DNA of 64,000 nt from Bacteroidota bacterium (GTDB taxonomy: Bacteria > Bacteroidota > Bacteroidia > Flavobacteriales > Flavobacteriaceae). The stretch spans positions 215,273 through 279,272 of the forward strand of contig JAHJTN010000006.1 in assembly GCA_018829465.1 (NCBI GenBank), written 5' to 3'. A program made the position numbers and the translations under genes. Positions within the stretch are counted from its first letter, which is position 1. Every line of letters starts with the position of its first letter. The notes under the pieces are model-generated. The model did not search any database. It saw only the letters and a list, made by a program, of their open reading frames with translations, and was not told the DNA's origin. Shown here piece after piece: positions 44,119 through 53,011 of the stretch.

Positions 44119-44670
44119 TTAATTGGTCAAATCTGCTTTTAGCTTTTGCACATATTGCACCACTTGCCAACGCTCCGTTCTGTTTATTTGCGAGGCGTGC
44201 GATCCCATAGAATTGATTCCGTACATCAACACGTGATAAATACTGCCTTCCGTAATAGGTCTGTCGGCATAGCTGGGTACGCCCAAAAACTTTTCATTCT
44301 TTACCAAAATTCCTTGACCATCTCCTTTATCGCCGTGGCAAACAGCACAGTAAATGGTAAACAACGCTTTGCCTTTGGCAAGATTATCTTCATTCTTTTC
44401 TAATGGTGAAAAAAGACTGTCGCGAGCCGCATTATAGCCTTCGGGTGAATTTTCGTATTCGTAAGGTACAAAGCCTCTGCTAATGGTGTTGGGAACAGGA
44501 AGCTGCGCTTCAATGCCGTTGGTAAAAGCATCTGATTTACCATAAGTTTCATATCCTACCGGTTCGTACATATTGGGCATAAACTGGTAGTTGGGTCTTG
44601 AGGTGTCTTGGCAGGCCTGTGTGGCTACCATAACAAGTACCGCTAAAAGTAATTTAAAAAATTGGTTCAT
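44119..44670 (-). CDS. actE: Alternative complex III subunit ActE (monoheme cytochrome c)
   Basis: The 183-residue lipoprotein (signal ending VATQACQ, Cys20) carries one c-type heme motif, CAVCHGDKGDGQG. The distal Met is probably the one in LMYGINSMGSH. ActE sits on the outer face of ACIII and passes electrons toward the oxidase. Length and order (after actD, before actF) are standard. Confidence 0.93.
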   Translation of the reverse strand: MNQFFKLLLAVLVMVATQACQDTSRPNYQFMPNMYEPVGYETYGKSDAFTNGIEAQLPVPNTISRGFVPYEYENSPEGYNAARDSLFSPLEKNEDNLAKGKALFTIYCAVCHGDKGDGQGILVKNEKFLGVPSYADRPITEGSIYHVLMYGINSMGSHASQINRTERWQVVQYVQKLKADLTN

Positions 44671-44679
44671 AGTCCTTTC

Positions 44680-45204
44680 TTAATGCTTTTCAACTGTTTT
44701 GATTTCAATGGCACCGGTTTTTTGAAGCAGTTTTGTCAACGCTTCATCGTCGCCTGTTGCCTCCAAAGCTACCAGAAAATGGTCATCTGTTGTTCTCGGA
44801 TCGGGGTTTTCTGCTTTTTTAAACGGCCATAATTTACTTCTCATATAGAAAGTAATGACCATCAAATGCGCTGCAAAAAACACCGTCAGTTCGAACATGA
44901 TGGGCACAAACGCCGGCATGTTTTCTATGTAACTAAAACTAGGCTTGCCGCCGATGTCTTGGGGCCAATCTGTAATCATAATAAAATTCATCATCACGAT
45001 GGCTACCGTCAAACCCAAACACCCGTACATAAAAGAAGTGATAGCAATTCTGGTTGGTGCTAAACCCATCGCTTTGTCTAATCCGTGAACAGGAAAAGGC
45101 GTGTAAATTTCATCGATATGATAGTGCGCGTTCTTGAGTTCTTTGACGGCGTCCAATAAAATGTCGTCGTCGTTGTACAGCGCATGAATGACTTTGTTAC
45201 TCAT
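44680..45204 (-). CDS. actD: Alternative complex III subunit ActD (DUF3341)
   Basis: A 174-residue protein of the DUF3341 family with two membrane helices (TSFMYGCLGLTVAIVMMNF; FVPIMFELTVFFAAHLMVIT) between cytosolic ends. It is a structural subunit of ACIII without cofactors. It overlaps actC by 8 nt. Confidence 0.93.
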   Translation of the reverse strand: MSNKVIHALYNDDDILLDAVKELKNAHYHIDEIYTPFPVHGLDKAMGLAPTRIAITSFMYGCLGLTVAIVMMNFIMITDWPQDIGGKPSFSYIENMPAFVPIMFELTVFFAAHLMVITFYMRSKLWPFKKAENPDPRTTDDHFLVALEATGDDEALTKLLQKTGAIEIKTVEKH

Positions 45205-46588
45205 GATCTTTGTCTCTTAGTTTTTTATATTTTTCTCCGGAAGATTTCAAAATAGTCTTGACTTCTGCCTGTGCAATGACAGGGAAAGTTCTGGAATACA
45301 ACAAGAACAACACAAAGAAGAACCCGATGGTGCCGATAAAAATACCGATGTCCACAAAACTGGGCGAAAACATAGTCCAGGATGAGGGCAAATAATCTCT
45401 GTGCAATGAGGTGACTATAATGACAAATCGTTCGAACCACATACCGATGTTTACCACAATAGAGATGATAAACGAGAACATGATGCTTGTGCGCAACTTC
45501 TTAAACCACATAAACTGGGGTGAAAACACATTACAAGTCATCATTGACCAATAAGCCCACCAATAAGGTCCTGTAGCTCTGTTTAGAAAAGCGTATTGTT
45601 CGTATTCCACACCCGAGTACCAAGCGATAAAAAGCTCTGTAATGTATGCCACACCTACGATGGAACCCGTAATCATGATAATGATATTCATCAATTCGAT
45701 GTGTTGAACCGTAATATATTCTTCTAAGTGAGACACCTTCCGCATGATGATGAGCAAGGTGTTTACCATAGCAAAACCGGAAAAGACTGCACCCGCCACA
45801 AAATAAGGTGGAAAAATGGTTGTGTGCCAACCGGGAATCACCGAAGTGGCAAAGTCAAATGATACGATGGTATGTACAGAAAGTACGAGTGGTGTGGCCA
45901 AACCGGCCAAGACTAGGGAAACTTCTTCGAATCGCTGCCAGTCTTTTGCACGTCCACTCCAACCAAAACTCACGATGCTGTAAATTCTTTTTTGAAAAGG
46001 TTTTACCGCACGGTCTCTAATCATGGCAAAATCCGGCAGTAAACCCGTCCACCAAAAAACAAGCGAAACAGAGAGATACGTAGAGATGGCAAACACGTCC
46101 CAAAGGAGCGGTGAGTTAAAGTTTACCCAAAGTGAGCCAAACTGGTTTGGAATGGGCAACACCCAATATCCCAACCACGGACGACCCATGTGGATGATGG
46201 GAAATAAACCGGCCTGAACAACTGAGAAAATAGTCATCGCTTCTGCAGATCTGTTGATGGCCATTCTCCATTTTTGCCTGAATAGCAATAAAACCGCTGA
46301 GATTAAAGTTCCGGCATGACCGATACCTACCCACCAAACAAAGTTGGTAATATCCCAGGCCCAACCTACTGTCTTGTTGAGACCCCAAACGCCAATCCCG
46401 GTAGATATGGTGTAAATAATACAACCCAAACCGTATAGAAAAGCTGCGAGGGCTATAGAGAATACAATCCACCACTGTTTGTTGGCTCTGCCTTCTACCG
46501 GCGCGGCTACGTCAACAGAGACGTCGTGATAAGATTTATCTCCGAGGACTAGTGGTTTTCTGATGGGTGCTTCGTAATGCGACGACAT
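45197..46588 (-). CDS. actC: Alternative complex III subunit ActC (NrfD/PsrC-like)
   Basis: This 463-residue integral membrane protein has about ten helices and belongs to the NrfD/PsrC family, which holds the quinol-binding site next to the iron-sulfur subunit. Recognisable blocks are WAWDITNFVWWVGIGHAGTL, FPIIHMGRPWLGYWVLP and WMFSPSF-like SWTMFSPSFVDIG near the last helices. The order actB-actC-actD is conserved. The start at 46588 gives a cytosolic N-terminal tail of about 35 residues before the first helix. Confidence 0.93.
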   Translation of the reverse strand: MSSHYEAPIRKPLVLGDKSYHDVSVDVAAPVEGRANKQWWIVFSIALAAFLYGLGCIIYTISTGIGVWGLNKTVGWAWDITNFVWWVGIGHAGTLISAVLLLFRQKWRMAINRSAEAMTIFSVVQAGLFPIIHMGRPWLGYWVLPIPNQFGSLWVNFNSPLLWDVFAISTYLSVSLVFWWTGLLPDFAMIRDRAVKPFQKRIYSIVSFGWSGRAKDWQRFEEVSLVLAGLATPLVLSVHTIVSFDFATSVIPGWHTTIFPPYFVAGAVFSGFAMVNTLLIIMRKVSHLEEYITVQHIELMNIIIMITGSIVGVAYITELFIAWYSGVEYEQYAFLNRATGPYWWAYWSMMTCNVFSPQFMWFKKLRTSIMFSFIISIVVNIGMWFERFVIIVTSLHRDYLPSSWTMFSPSFVDIGIFIGTIGFFFVLFLLYSRTFPVIAQAEVKTILKSSGEKYKKLRDKDHE

Positions 46589-46617
46589 AGTATCTTGATA
46601 TAAATTTCTTAATAAAC

Positions 46618-49600
46618 TTATGATTCAACCGTATTTCTCACCTTTACATGATAGAATACATTGGGTTTTGTACCTACTTCTTCCAGTAAGTGATATACGC
46701 GGTCGCTCTGTTTGAGCGTTGCGATTTGACTTGTTTCATCGTTAACATCACCAAAGGCAATAGCACCGGTAGCACAGGCACTGGAACAAGCCGTTTGGAA
46801 TTCGCCGTCCTTGACGACACGTCCATCTCGTTTGGCGTCCAAAATTGTTTTTTGCGTTTTTTGGATACACATAGAGCATTTTTCCATGACACCGCGCGAG
46901 CGAACCACAACATCCGGATTCAATACCATTTTGCCCAAATCATCGTTCATATTATAATCGAACTCGTCGTTGTTGTTATACAAGAACCAGTTGAATCTAC
47001 GAACTTTATAAGGACAGTTGTTTGCACAATACCTGGTCCCCACACAACGGTTGTATGCCATTTGGTTTTGACCTTGCTGTCCGTGTGAAGTAGCCGCAAC
47101 CGGGCAAACGGTTTCACAAGGAGCGTGGTTACAATGCTGACACATGATGGGTTGAAAAGCTACTTGCGGGTTTTCGGAAGCTATCTCCAACTCGCCAAAC
47201 TGTGACACTGATTGTGACACACCCGATATGTTTTCTTTTTTCTCTGTATCTGCTGCAAAAGTTTCCTCTGATGAGTAATACCTGTCTATACGCAACCAAT
47301 GCATGTCTCTGCTCTTCCGGATTTCAACTTTACCCACAACCGGCACGTTATTCTCTGCCTGACAAGCAATAACACAAGCACCACAACCTGTACAAGCATT
47401 CAAATCGATTGACAAATTAAAGTGATGCCCGATAGATCTGTCAAAAGAAGTCCACAAATCTACCGAAGTAGCCGGTACTTCTTGGTGATTCAACGAAACA
47501 TGCGGTTTTTCATTCCACACATCTTTGTCTTCGGAATTGAAAATATCTAAAGTGGTTTCTTTAATGATACTGCCACGCCCCATAAGGGTGTTTTGCAACT
47601 GCAAACAGGCAAACTCGTGCGTGCCTGAAACCTTTTCTACAGTTACGGCCTGTACCGTATCAAAGTTTTTATAGAGTTTGTAGGTATTGACACCGACTTG
47701 CATTTCTGATTTTAATCCGGCTTGGCGACCATAACCTAATGCCAAACCAAATACGCCTTTTGCTTGTCCGGGCTGTATAATTACCGGAACTTTTTCCAAA
47801 GTGCTGTCGCCAACCGTTACTTTTGCATAGCTTCCGTTTAGACCGCCATTGGCAACGTGCTCATTAGTAAAGCCCAACCTGTCTGCATCTGCTTTAGATA
47901 CGGTCAAGTAGTTGTCCCACGCAGCTCGTGTAATGGGATCCGGCATTTCTTGCAACCAAGGGTTGTTTGCTTGGCGCCCATCTCCCAAAGCTGTTTTGGT
48001 ATAAAGTTTGAGTGTGTCGCCGTTGTATGATTTCTTGGCCAATGCTGATGCTGCCGCGCTAAAATCAGTCACTGTTGTCTCTACTGTGTTTTCTTCTACA
48101 GCGGCAGAAAGCTCAACAACTGAACCGCTCACGAACACGCCATCGTGCAGCGCTTGGTTCCAGGATGTGCCATTGAGAATATTTTCTTCCCAATATTTTT
48201 TGAGATAGTCGTAATAAGGGGTTTCGTTACCACTCCAATTCATCAGCGCTTGTTGAAAGGTGGTTGAATCAAACAGTGGATCGATGGTCGGTTGAATCAG
48301 TGCAAACTGTCCTTTCTTTATCTCCACATCGCCCCATGATTCTAAATTGTGTGATAGCGGTGCCAAATATTGTACCAGTGCTGTAGTTTCATCGGGGCGG
48401 TTTGCAAAGGCAACCGTATATTCTACATTTTTGATGGCTTCTGCAAACGCATCGCCGTTTGGCAAAGAATATACCGGATTGACATCGTTTAAAATCAGGG
48501 CTTTTACAGTTCCAGAAGCCATGTCTTTTATCAATTGGTCTATGGCTGCTGCGTGGTGTCCTTGACGAATCAATCGCGGATTTGTGTTATCAAATGCCTC
48601 GCTTTGAAGGGCTTGATTGATGGCCAAAACCAACAATTGTGCGTTTACATCTTGGATGCCACTGACTACCACTGCTTTGCTTCCGTGCTTCTTTAAGTCT
48701 GAAATAACTGTAGCCAACTTGTCATCGGCAGTAGTACTCCCACTAGAAACTGCAGTGCCAGTTACTTGGCTGAAGATTTTCACCAAAACTTGATTGAGTT
48801 CGGAAGGGTTTAACGGAAAACGGTGGTCTGCGCTGGCGCCTGTTAAACTAAGGTTAGATTCAAACTGGATGTGTCTGGACATTTTGCCGTTTTTGGGCAC
48901 ACGTCCTTGGGCATAGGTTTTGGCAAATCCGCCGCCTTGCCAATCACCGAGAAAATCGGCATCTACAGAAACAATATAGTCAGCTTTCGAAAAATCATAA
49001 TCTGCTAAAGCGCGAATTCCGTAAACTTTTTGGAAGGCCTCTGTCGCAGCCGTTTCTGATACGGCATCGTATATAATGTGCTTTACATTCAAATCCGGAT
49101 AAGCCGTTTTGAAGTCTGCTAAAATTTGATTTGTTGATGGACTGGCCAAGGTAGGCGTTAAAAAAACCACATCTCCTTCTGTGATTTCGCTAAACTTGAT
49201 AGCTGCATCTAAGTGAAAATCTTCCCACGGATATGCCTCGCCATCTTTGGTCGGTTGTTTAAGTCTTCCGCTGTCGTATAATGACAATACAGCGGCTTGT
49301 ACGCGCGCATTGGCAGTGATTTGCGTGCCCGGGAGGGTGTTGTTTTCAATTTTAATAGGGCGGCCTTCGCGGGTTTTCACCAATACATTGGCAAAATCAA
49401 AACCATCTACATAGGTAGAAGCGTAATAATTTGCCACGCCCGGAGTGATTTCTTCAGGTTTGATGACATAGGGAACCGACTTGATGATAGGTCCTTCACA
49501 AGCAGCCAAAGTAGCCGCAGCTGTACTAAACCCGACATATTTCAAAAAATCGCGTCTATTTGTTGAACTGTTTTGTAAATTTTTTTCATCACCGAGAAAA

Positions 49601-49710
49601 TCGGCGGTTGGAATTTCTTCAACAAATTCGTTCTGACTCAATTGAGCCACAATCGGGTTGTTGCTGTCTAGTTCTTCGACACTTTTCCAATATTTTTTGC
49701 TTGAAGCCAT
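46618..49710 (-). CDS. actB: Alternative complex III subunit ActB (molybdopterin-like / iron-sulfur fusion)
   Basis: The 1030-residue subunit joins a molybdopterin-oxidoreductase-like domain (no evident cofactor site in this family) to a C-terminal iron-sulfur domain. A variant Tat-type signal NRRDFLKYVGFSTAAATLAAC sits at residues 51-71; its Cys71 may be lipidated. Iron-sulfur motifs are CTGCGACVIACQAENN, CQHCNHAPCETVCPVAA, CVGTRYCANNCPY and CSMCIQKTQ plus a later CSSACATGA, enough for four clusters. It takes electrons from the ActC quinol site to the ActA/ActE hemes. Confidence 0.95.
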   Translation of the reverse strand: MASSKKYWKSVEELDSNNPIVAQLSQNEFVEEIPTADFLGDEKNLQNSSTNRRDFLKYVGFSTAAATLAACEGPIIKSVPYVIKPEEITPGVANYYASTYVDGFDFANVLVKTREGRPIKIENNTLPGTQITANARVQAAVLSLYDSGRLKQPTKDGEAYPWEDFHLDAAIKFSEITEGDVVFLTPTLASPSTNQILADFKTAYPDLNVKHIIYDAVSETAATEAFQKVYGIRALADYDFSKADYIVSVDADFLGDWQGGGFAKTYAQGRVPKNGKMSRHIQFESNLSLTGASADHRFPLNPSELNQVLVKIFSQVTGTAVSSGSTTADDKLATVISDLKKHGSKAVVVSGIQDVNAQLLVLAINQALQSEAFDNTNPRLIRQGHHAAAIDQLIKDMASGTVKALILNDVNPVYSLPNGDAFAEAIKNVEYTVAFANRPDETTALVQYLAPLSHNLESWGDVEIKKGQFALIQPTIDPLFDSTTFQQALMNWSGNETPYYDYLKKYWEENILNGTSWNQALHDGVFVSGSVVELSAAVEENTVETTVTDFSAAASALAKKSYNGDTLKLYTKTALGDGRQANNPWLQEMPDPITRAAWDNYLTVSKADADRLGFTNEHVANGGLNGSYAKVTVGDSTLEKVPVIIQPGQAKGVFGLALGYGRQAGLKSEMQVGVNTYKLYKNFDTVQAVTVEKVSGTHEFACLQLQNTLMGRGSIIKETTLDIFNSEDKDVWNEKPHVSLNHQEVPATSVDLWTSFDRSIGHHFNLSIDLNACTGCGACVIACQAENNVPVVGKVEIRKSRDMHWLRIDRYYSSEETFAADTEKKENISGVSQSVSQFGELEIASENPQVAFQPIMCQHCNHAPCETVCPVAATSHGQQGQNQMAYNRCVGTRYCANNCPYKVRRFNWFLYNNNDEFDYNMNDDLGKMVLNPDVVVRSRGVMEKCSMCIQKTQKTILDAKRDGRVVKDGEFQTACSSACATGAIAFGDVNDETSQIATLKQSDRVYHLLEEVGTKPNVFYHVKVRNTVES

Positions 49711-49744
49711 CTGATCAGGATTGTTTTAGCAACTTATTTTTTAA

Positions 49745-51010
49745 TTAATAGTGACATTTTCCACATTCGAGTCCGCCCATTTGCGATACGGTAAATTCTT
49801 CTACGCCGTATTTTTGAGAAAGCGCGTCGTGAATTTTATTGTAGTATTCGTTGTCTTTGACGTTTACGTTGGTTGTTCTATGGCAGTTGATACACCATCC
49901 CATGGTAAGTGGCGAATACTGATACATGATTTCCATTTCCTGAACAGGACCGTGACAGGTTTCACAAGCTACACCACCAACCGTTACGTGTTGGGAGTGG
50001 TTGAAATAGGCAAAATCGGGCAGGTTATGAATACGAACCCATTCTACAGGCTGCGTCTCACCGGTGTATTGTTGCAAATCCGGATCCCAACCCACTGCTT
50101 TGTAGAGCTTTTGAATTTCTCCATCGTAGAATGCTTTGGAATATTCGGGGGTGGTTTCTCCGTTGTATTCTTGAATGTTTTTGTGACAATTCATACAAAC
50201 ATTGAGCGAAGGAATACCCGAATGTTTGCTGGTTCTTGCCGAAGAGTGACAGTATTTACAGTCAATCTGATTGGCACCTGCGTGAATTTTGTGTGAGTAA
50301 TGAATCGGCTGCACAGGCTGGTAGCCTTGGTCTACTCCCACTTGCATAAAGTATCCGTATGCGAAATAGGCACTCCCCAACAGAGAAAAAATGACAGTCA
50401 CTAAAATCAAAAACTGATTTTCAGCAAAGGCTTTCCAAATGGGTTTGCTTTGGGTTACGGGCACTTCTATACCATTTGCAGCAGCAATACGGGTTAGGAT
50501 GTTTCGAACCAGGATCAACATCACCACCAATACCAAAAGCACCAAAACCAAAGCTGCAATGACAATTTGATTGACATTTCCACCGGATTCGGCAGGTGGC
50601 GCTACAACCGGGGTTGCCTCAACTGCTTTTGGTTGAGCCGGTGGCGCGTCTATGTAAGCCAGTATGTTATCGATATCCGCGTCAGACAACAAGGGAAATG
50701 CTGTCATCGGGACTTTGTTGTACTCTTCATAGATGGCAATGGCTTGGGCATCTCCCGAGGCGATGAGCCCAGCGCTGTTGCGCACCCAATTGTAAATCCA
50801 CGAACGGTCGTATTTCTCAGAAACACCCCGGAGCGGCGGGCCCACTAATCTTTGATCTAGCCTATGACAAGCTGCACATTGTGCATTGAAAAGTGCTTTT
50901 CCGGCTGCGGGATCTCCCTCTTGCGCTTGCAGAAAATCCGGACTCATAAACAACACTAGTGTTGCAAAAAAAGCAGTAAAAATGGTAGGACGAGGTAACA
51001 CCTTTTTCAT
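49745..51010 (-). CDS. actA: Alternative complex III subunit ActA with fused N-terminal cytochrome c domain
   Basis: The 421-residue protein has a signal peptide and six CXXCH heme motifs. CAACH lies at residues 45-49 in a cytochrome c-like domain (followed by the Met ligand region VPMTAFPLL). After a Pro-rich linker and a membrane helix (IVIAALVLVLLVLVVMLILV) come CKYCH, CMNCH, CETCH, CINCH and the terminal CGKCHY. The five C-terminal motifs are the classical ActA pentaheme part; the N-terminal one is an added monoheme domain. It is the first gene of the act-cox operon, and its ATG abuts family H copy 3. Confidence 0.93.
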   Translation of the reverse strand: MKKVLPRPTIFTAFFATLVLFMSPDFLQAQEGDPAAGKALFNAQCAACHRLDQRLVGPPLRGVSEKYDRSWIYNWVRNSAGLIASGDAQAIAIYEEYNKVPMTAFPLLSDADIDNILAYIDAPPAQPKAVEATPVVAPPAESGGNVNQIVIAALVLVLLVLVVMLILVRNILTRIAAANGIEVPVTQSKPIWKAFAENQFLILVTVIFSLLGSAYFAYGYFMQVGVDQGYQPVQPIHYSHKIHAGANQIDCKYCHSSARTSKHSGIPSLNVCMNCHKNIQEYNGETTPEYSKAFYDGEIQKLYKAVGWDPDLQQYTGETQPVEWVRIHNLPDFAYFNHSQHVTVGGVACETCHGPVQEMEIMYQYSPLTMGWCINCHRTTNVNVKDNEYYNKIHDALSQKYGVEEFTVSQMGGLECGKCHY

Positions 51011-51104
51011 GTGTTTATTTTTATTGTTTTTTAATGGTCACATGGAACGCCCTAGGATTATCATTCTCCCGTATGTCAATATTTTTACATGGGCGTTTCA
51101 TCTG
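51008..51104 (-). repeat. start-codon-abutting element, family H, copy 3 (before actA)
   Basis: In gene sense: CAGATGAAACGCCC (from 51104), arms AACGCCC (51097-51091) and GGGCGTT (51052-51046), core CATGTAAAAATATTGACATAC then GGGAGAATGATAAT, and tail CACATG-to-CATGTG around AACAATAAAAATAAAC, ending on the actA ATG. In copies 4 and 5 the outer pair is CATCTG/CAGATG; here it is CATGTG/CACATG, a paired change. The ATGAAACGC frame is open for 26 codons (51101-51021) and stops 10 nt before the actA ATG. Confidence 0.8.
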
Positions 51105-51282
51105 TCTATAATATTTGTTTTTCAATGATCAAGCCGCAAATCCTTGCAATCGTTTCCTTTTGTATGGAGATTCCAAGAAGTGGATGTTTCATTTGTGTTT
51201 TGTTGTGCAATTTATTTCAAACCTTTATCAATCGATGGCAAATAAAAATCAAATTTTATTTAAAGAACATTTTACGATAAAC

Positions 51283-51298
51283 TATGACTTTGGTCATA
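51283..51298. promoter_or_regulatory. Crp/Fnr-type palindrome upstream of the act-cox operon
   Basis: Perfect 16-bp palindrome TATGACTTTGGTCATA (arms of 6, spacer of 4), the geometry of Crp/Fnr-family sites (TTGAT-N4-ATCAA in the E. coli Fnr case). A possible -7 box TAATTTTG (51318-51311, minus strand) lies just upstream in gene sense, which would put the palindrome right after the transcription start. The rest of the 51105-51480 gap shows nothing else recognisable. Confidence 0.5.
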
Positions 51299-51481
51299 AA
51301 TTAATGGATGCAAAATTAGTACATAGACTCGATTTTGAAAATTTTAACTTTGACTATTATCATAATTTATATTATTTCTAAATAGCTGTTTTGGCTTACT
51401 TTTTGCTAAGTTTCGCTACAAATTGATGTCGTTTTTTTTCAGGATTCAAATCTACACTTTTTAGTTCTAATATCTAAGATT

Positions 51482-51489
51482 TACATTTG
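51482..51489 (+). promoter_or_regulatory. -7 box before the SPOR-like gene
   Basis: TACATTTG, exact TANNTTTG match, 21 nt before the ATG at 51511; no convincing -33 TTG. Confidence 0.45.
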
Positions 51490-51510
51490 CCTTTCAAATC
51501 TGAATACATT

Positions 51511-51909
51511 ATGCATACACAAATTGGTTCAAAATTAAACTTGCTGCTCGTCTTTGCAGTTTTATTTTTTGGTCTTCAATCTACCTTTGGGCAAGAAAAA
51601 ACCGAAGTCGTTCCCGAAAAAGAAAACATTACCATAGAAAAATTGGTTGCCAAGAAAATAGCTTTCAACCAAAGCGAAAATGTATTGAACAGATATACGG
51701 TTCAACTCTATTCCGGCAACTATGAAGAAGCGCAGAAGCAACTGGAAAAGTTTGGCAATTTGTTTCCGGACTACAAGGCTGTGATCAAATTTCAAACGCC
51801 AAACTACAAGGTTTGGATTCCCAATTTCAGGAACAAGTTGGAGGCCGAAACGCTTTTTGAAGCAGCCAAACCCGAATTCCCAAATATTTTGATTTTTAGA
51901 ATCAAATAG
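51511..51909 (+). CDS. small exported SPOR-like domain protein
   Basis: The ATG at 51511 gives 132 residues with a signal peptide (LNLLLVFAVLFFGLQSTFG). The C-terminal half resembles a SPOR peptidoglycan-binding domain: RYTVQLYSGNYEEAQKQLEK, then VIKFQTPNYKVWIPNF and EAETLFEAAKPEFPNILIF. SPOR domains bind denuded glycan strands at division sites. It stands alone, divergent from the act operon, with its own -7 box. Confidence 0.75.
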   Translation: MHTQIGSKLNLLLVFAVLFFGLQSTFGQEKTEVVPEKENITIEKLVAKKIAFNQSENVLNRYTVQLYSGNYEEAQKQLEKFGNLFPDYKAVIKFQTPNYKVWIPNFRNKLEAETLFEAAKPEFPNILIFRIK

Positions 51910-52042
51910 CGTGGCTTACATCCCTTTTTTGAATGTTTTTTTGATGTCTTTGGGTTAAAATTCTTGTTTATAAACAAAAGAGGTGATGCACTCAAATGAG
52001 CATAACAAGTAACAATTGCTTATTTTTGCCTAAAATATTTAT

Positions 52043-52765
52043 ATGACACCCAACCTCGTCATCATTCCCACTTATAACGAAAAGGAAAACATAGAAAAGA
52101 TTTTAGAGGCCGTTATGTCTCTAAAAACTGCGTTTGATGTATTGGTTGTTGATGACAATTCGCCGGACGGCACTGCAGATTTGGTGCGCAGTTTGCAAAC
52201 AAAATATCCCGAGAACATTTTTTTAGAAGTACGCCAAGAAAAATCCGGACTCGGCACGGCCTATATCCACGGTTTCAAATGGGCACTACAAAAATCTTAT
52301 GATTATATTTTTGAGATGGACGCCGATTTTTCGCACAATCCGAAAGATCTGCCCCGACTATTAAAAGCCTGCCAAACGGGCGCTGATGTCGCTATCGGAT
52401 CGAGATACGTGTCGGGTGTCAACGTGGTCAACTGGCCCATGAAGCGTGTGCTGCTTTCCTACTTTGCTTCAAAATACGTTCGGCTGATTACCGGCATGAA
52501 AATACACGACACCACTGCCGGTTTTGTGTGCTACAAACGGCAAGTACTACATGCCTTGGACTTAGACAAAATCCGGTTTGTAGGCTATGCCTTCCAAATT
52601 GAAATGAAATTCAAATGCTACCTTAAAAAGTACATCATAGAAGAAGTTCCGGTTATTTTTACAGACCGCAGCAACGGGGTGTCAAAAATGTCAAATGCCA
52701 TCGTGCGGGAAGCCGTATTTGGCGTGATTTGGTTAAAAATCATGAGCCTTCTTGGCAAACTGTAA
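52043..52765 (+). CDS. polyprenol monophosphomannose synthase-like glycosyltransferase (GT2)
   Basis: This 240-residue family 2 glycosyltransferase begins PNLVIIPTYNEKENIEKIL with the nucleotide-sugar DDNSPDGTAD, then EMDADFSHNP (DXD) and the acceptor-region GSRYVSGVNVVNWP. Size and motifs fit dolichol/polyprenol-phosphate mannose synthase of the soluble type. It would supply a lipid-linked sugar to enzymes such as the DUF2723 GT-C-like protein at 17.4 kb (inference). TATTTTTG at 52021-52028 is its likely -7 box. Confidence 0.9.
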   Translation: MTPNLVIIPTYNEKENIEKILEAVMSLKTAFDVLVVDDNSPDGTADLVRSLQTKYPENIFLEVRQEKSGLGTAYIHGFKWALQKSYDYIFEMDADFSHNPKDLPRLLKACQTGADVAIGSRYVSGVNVVNWPMKRVLLSYFASKYVRLITGMKIHDTTAGFVCYKRQVLHALDLDKIRFVGYAFQIEMKFKCYLKKYIIEEVPVIFTDRSNGVSKMSNAIVREAVFGVIWLKIMSLLGKL

Positions 52766-52903
52766 TTTTTAAATTGCTTAATGATGATCAGTCCATTTTA
52801 AGAAACAGTCAAAAAAATCGAAGTGATAAATAGTGCATTACTATCTTTACGAAACGCTGAGAAAGCATAAACACTAAAAACACTTGTATGGAGCGCAGTC
52901 GAA

Positions 52904-53011
52904 ATAAATAATATAAACAGATGAAACGAGCCATGCTAAAAAGTTTAACACACAAGAGAATGATTATTAGCGAGTTCCATCTGACCTTTGAAAAACAATA
53001 AAAATAAACAG
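52904..53011 (+). repeat. start-codon-abutting element, family H, copy 5 (before dihydroorotase gene)
   Basis: ATAATATAAACAGATGAAACG (first 20 bases from about 52909) opens the element, and AATAAAAATAAACAGATGAAA closes it on the gene's ATG, so near-identical start-codon contexts flank it as direct repeats. The upstream flank carries CACTTGTATGGAGCGCAGTCGAAA, related to copies 1 and 2. The hairpin arms are imperfect here. The frame from ATG 52921 is open for 26 codons and stops at 53001, 10 nt before the gene start, exactly as in copy 3. Confidence 0.75.

Noticed and set aside
52988..53011. TTG start adding eight residues to dihydroorotase
   Set aside because: These codons belong to the repeat element; MKKTLIKNARI from ATG 53012 is the normal N-terminus.
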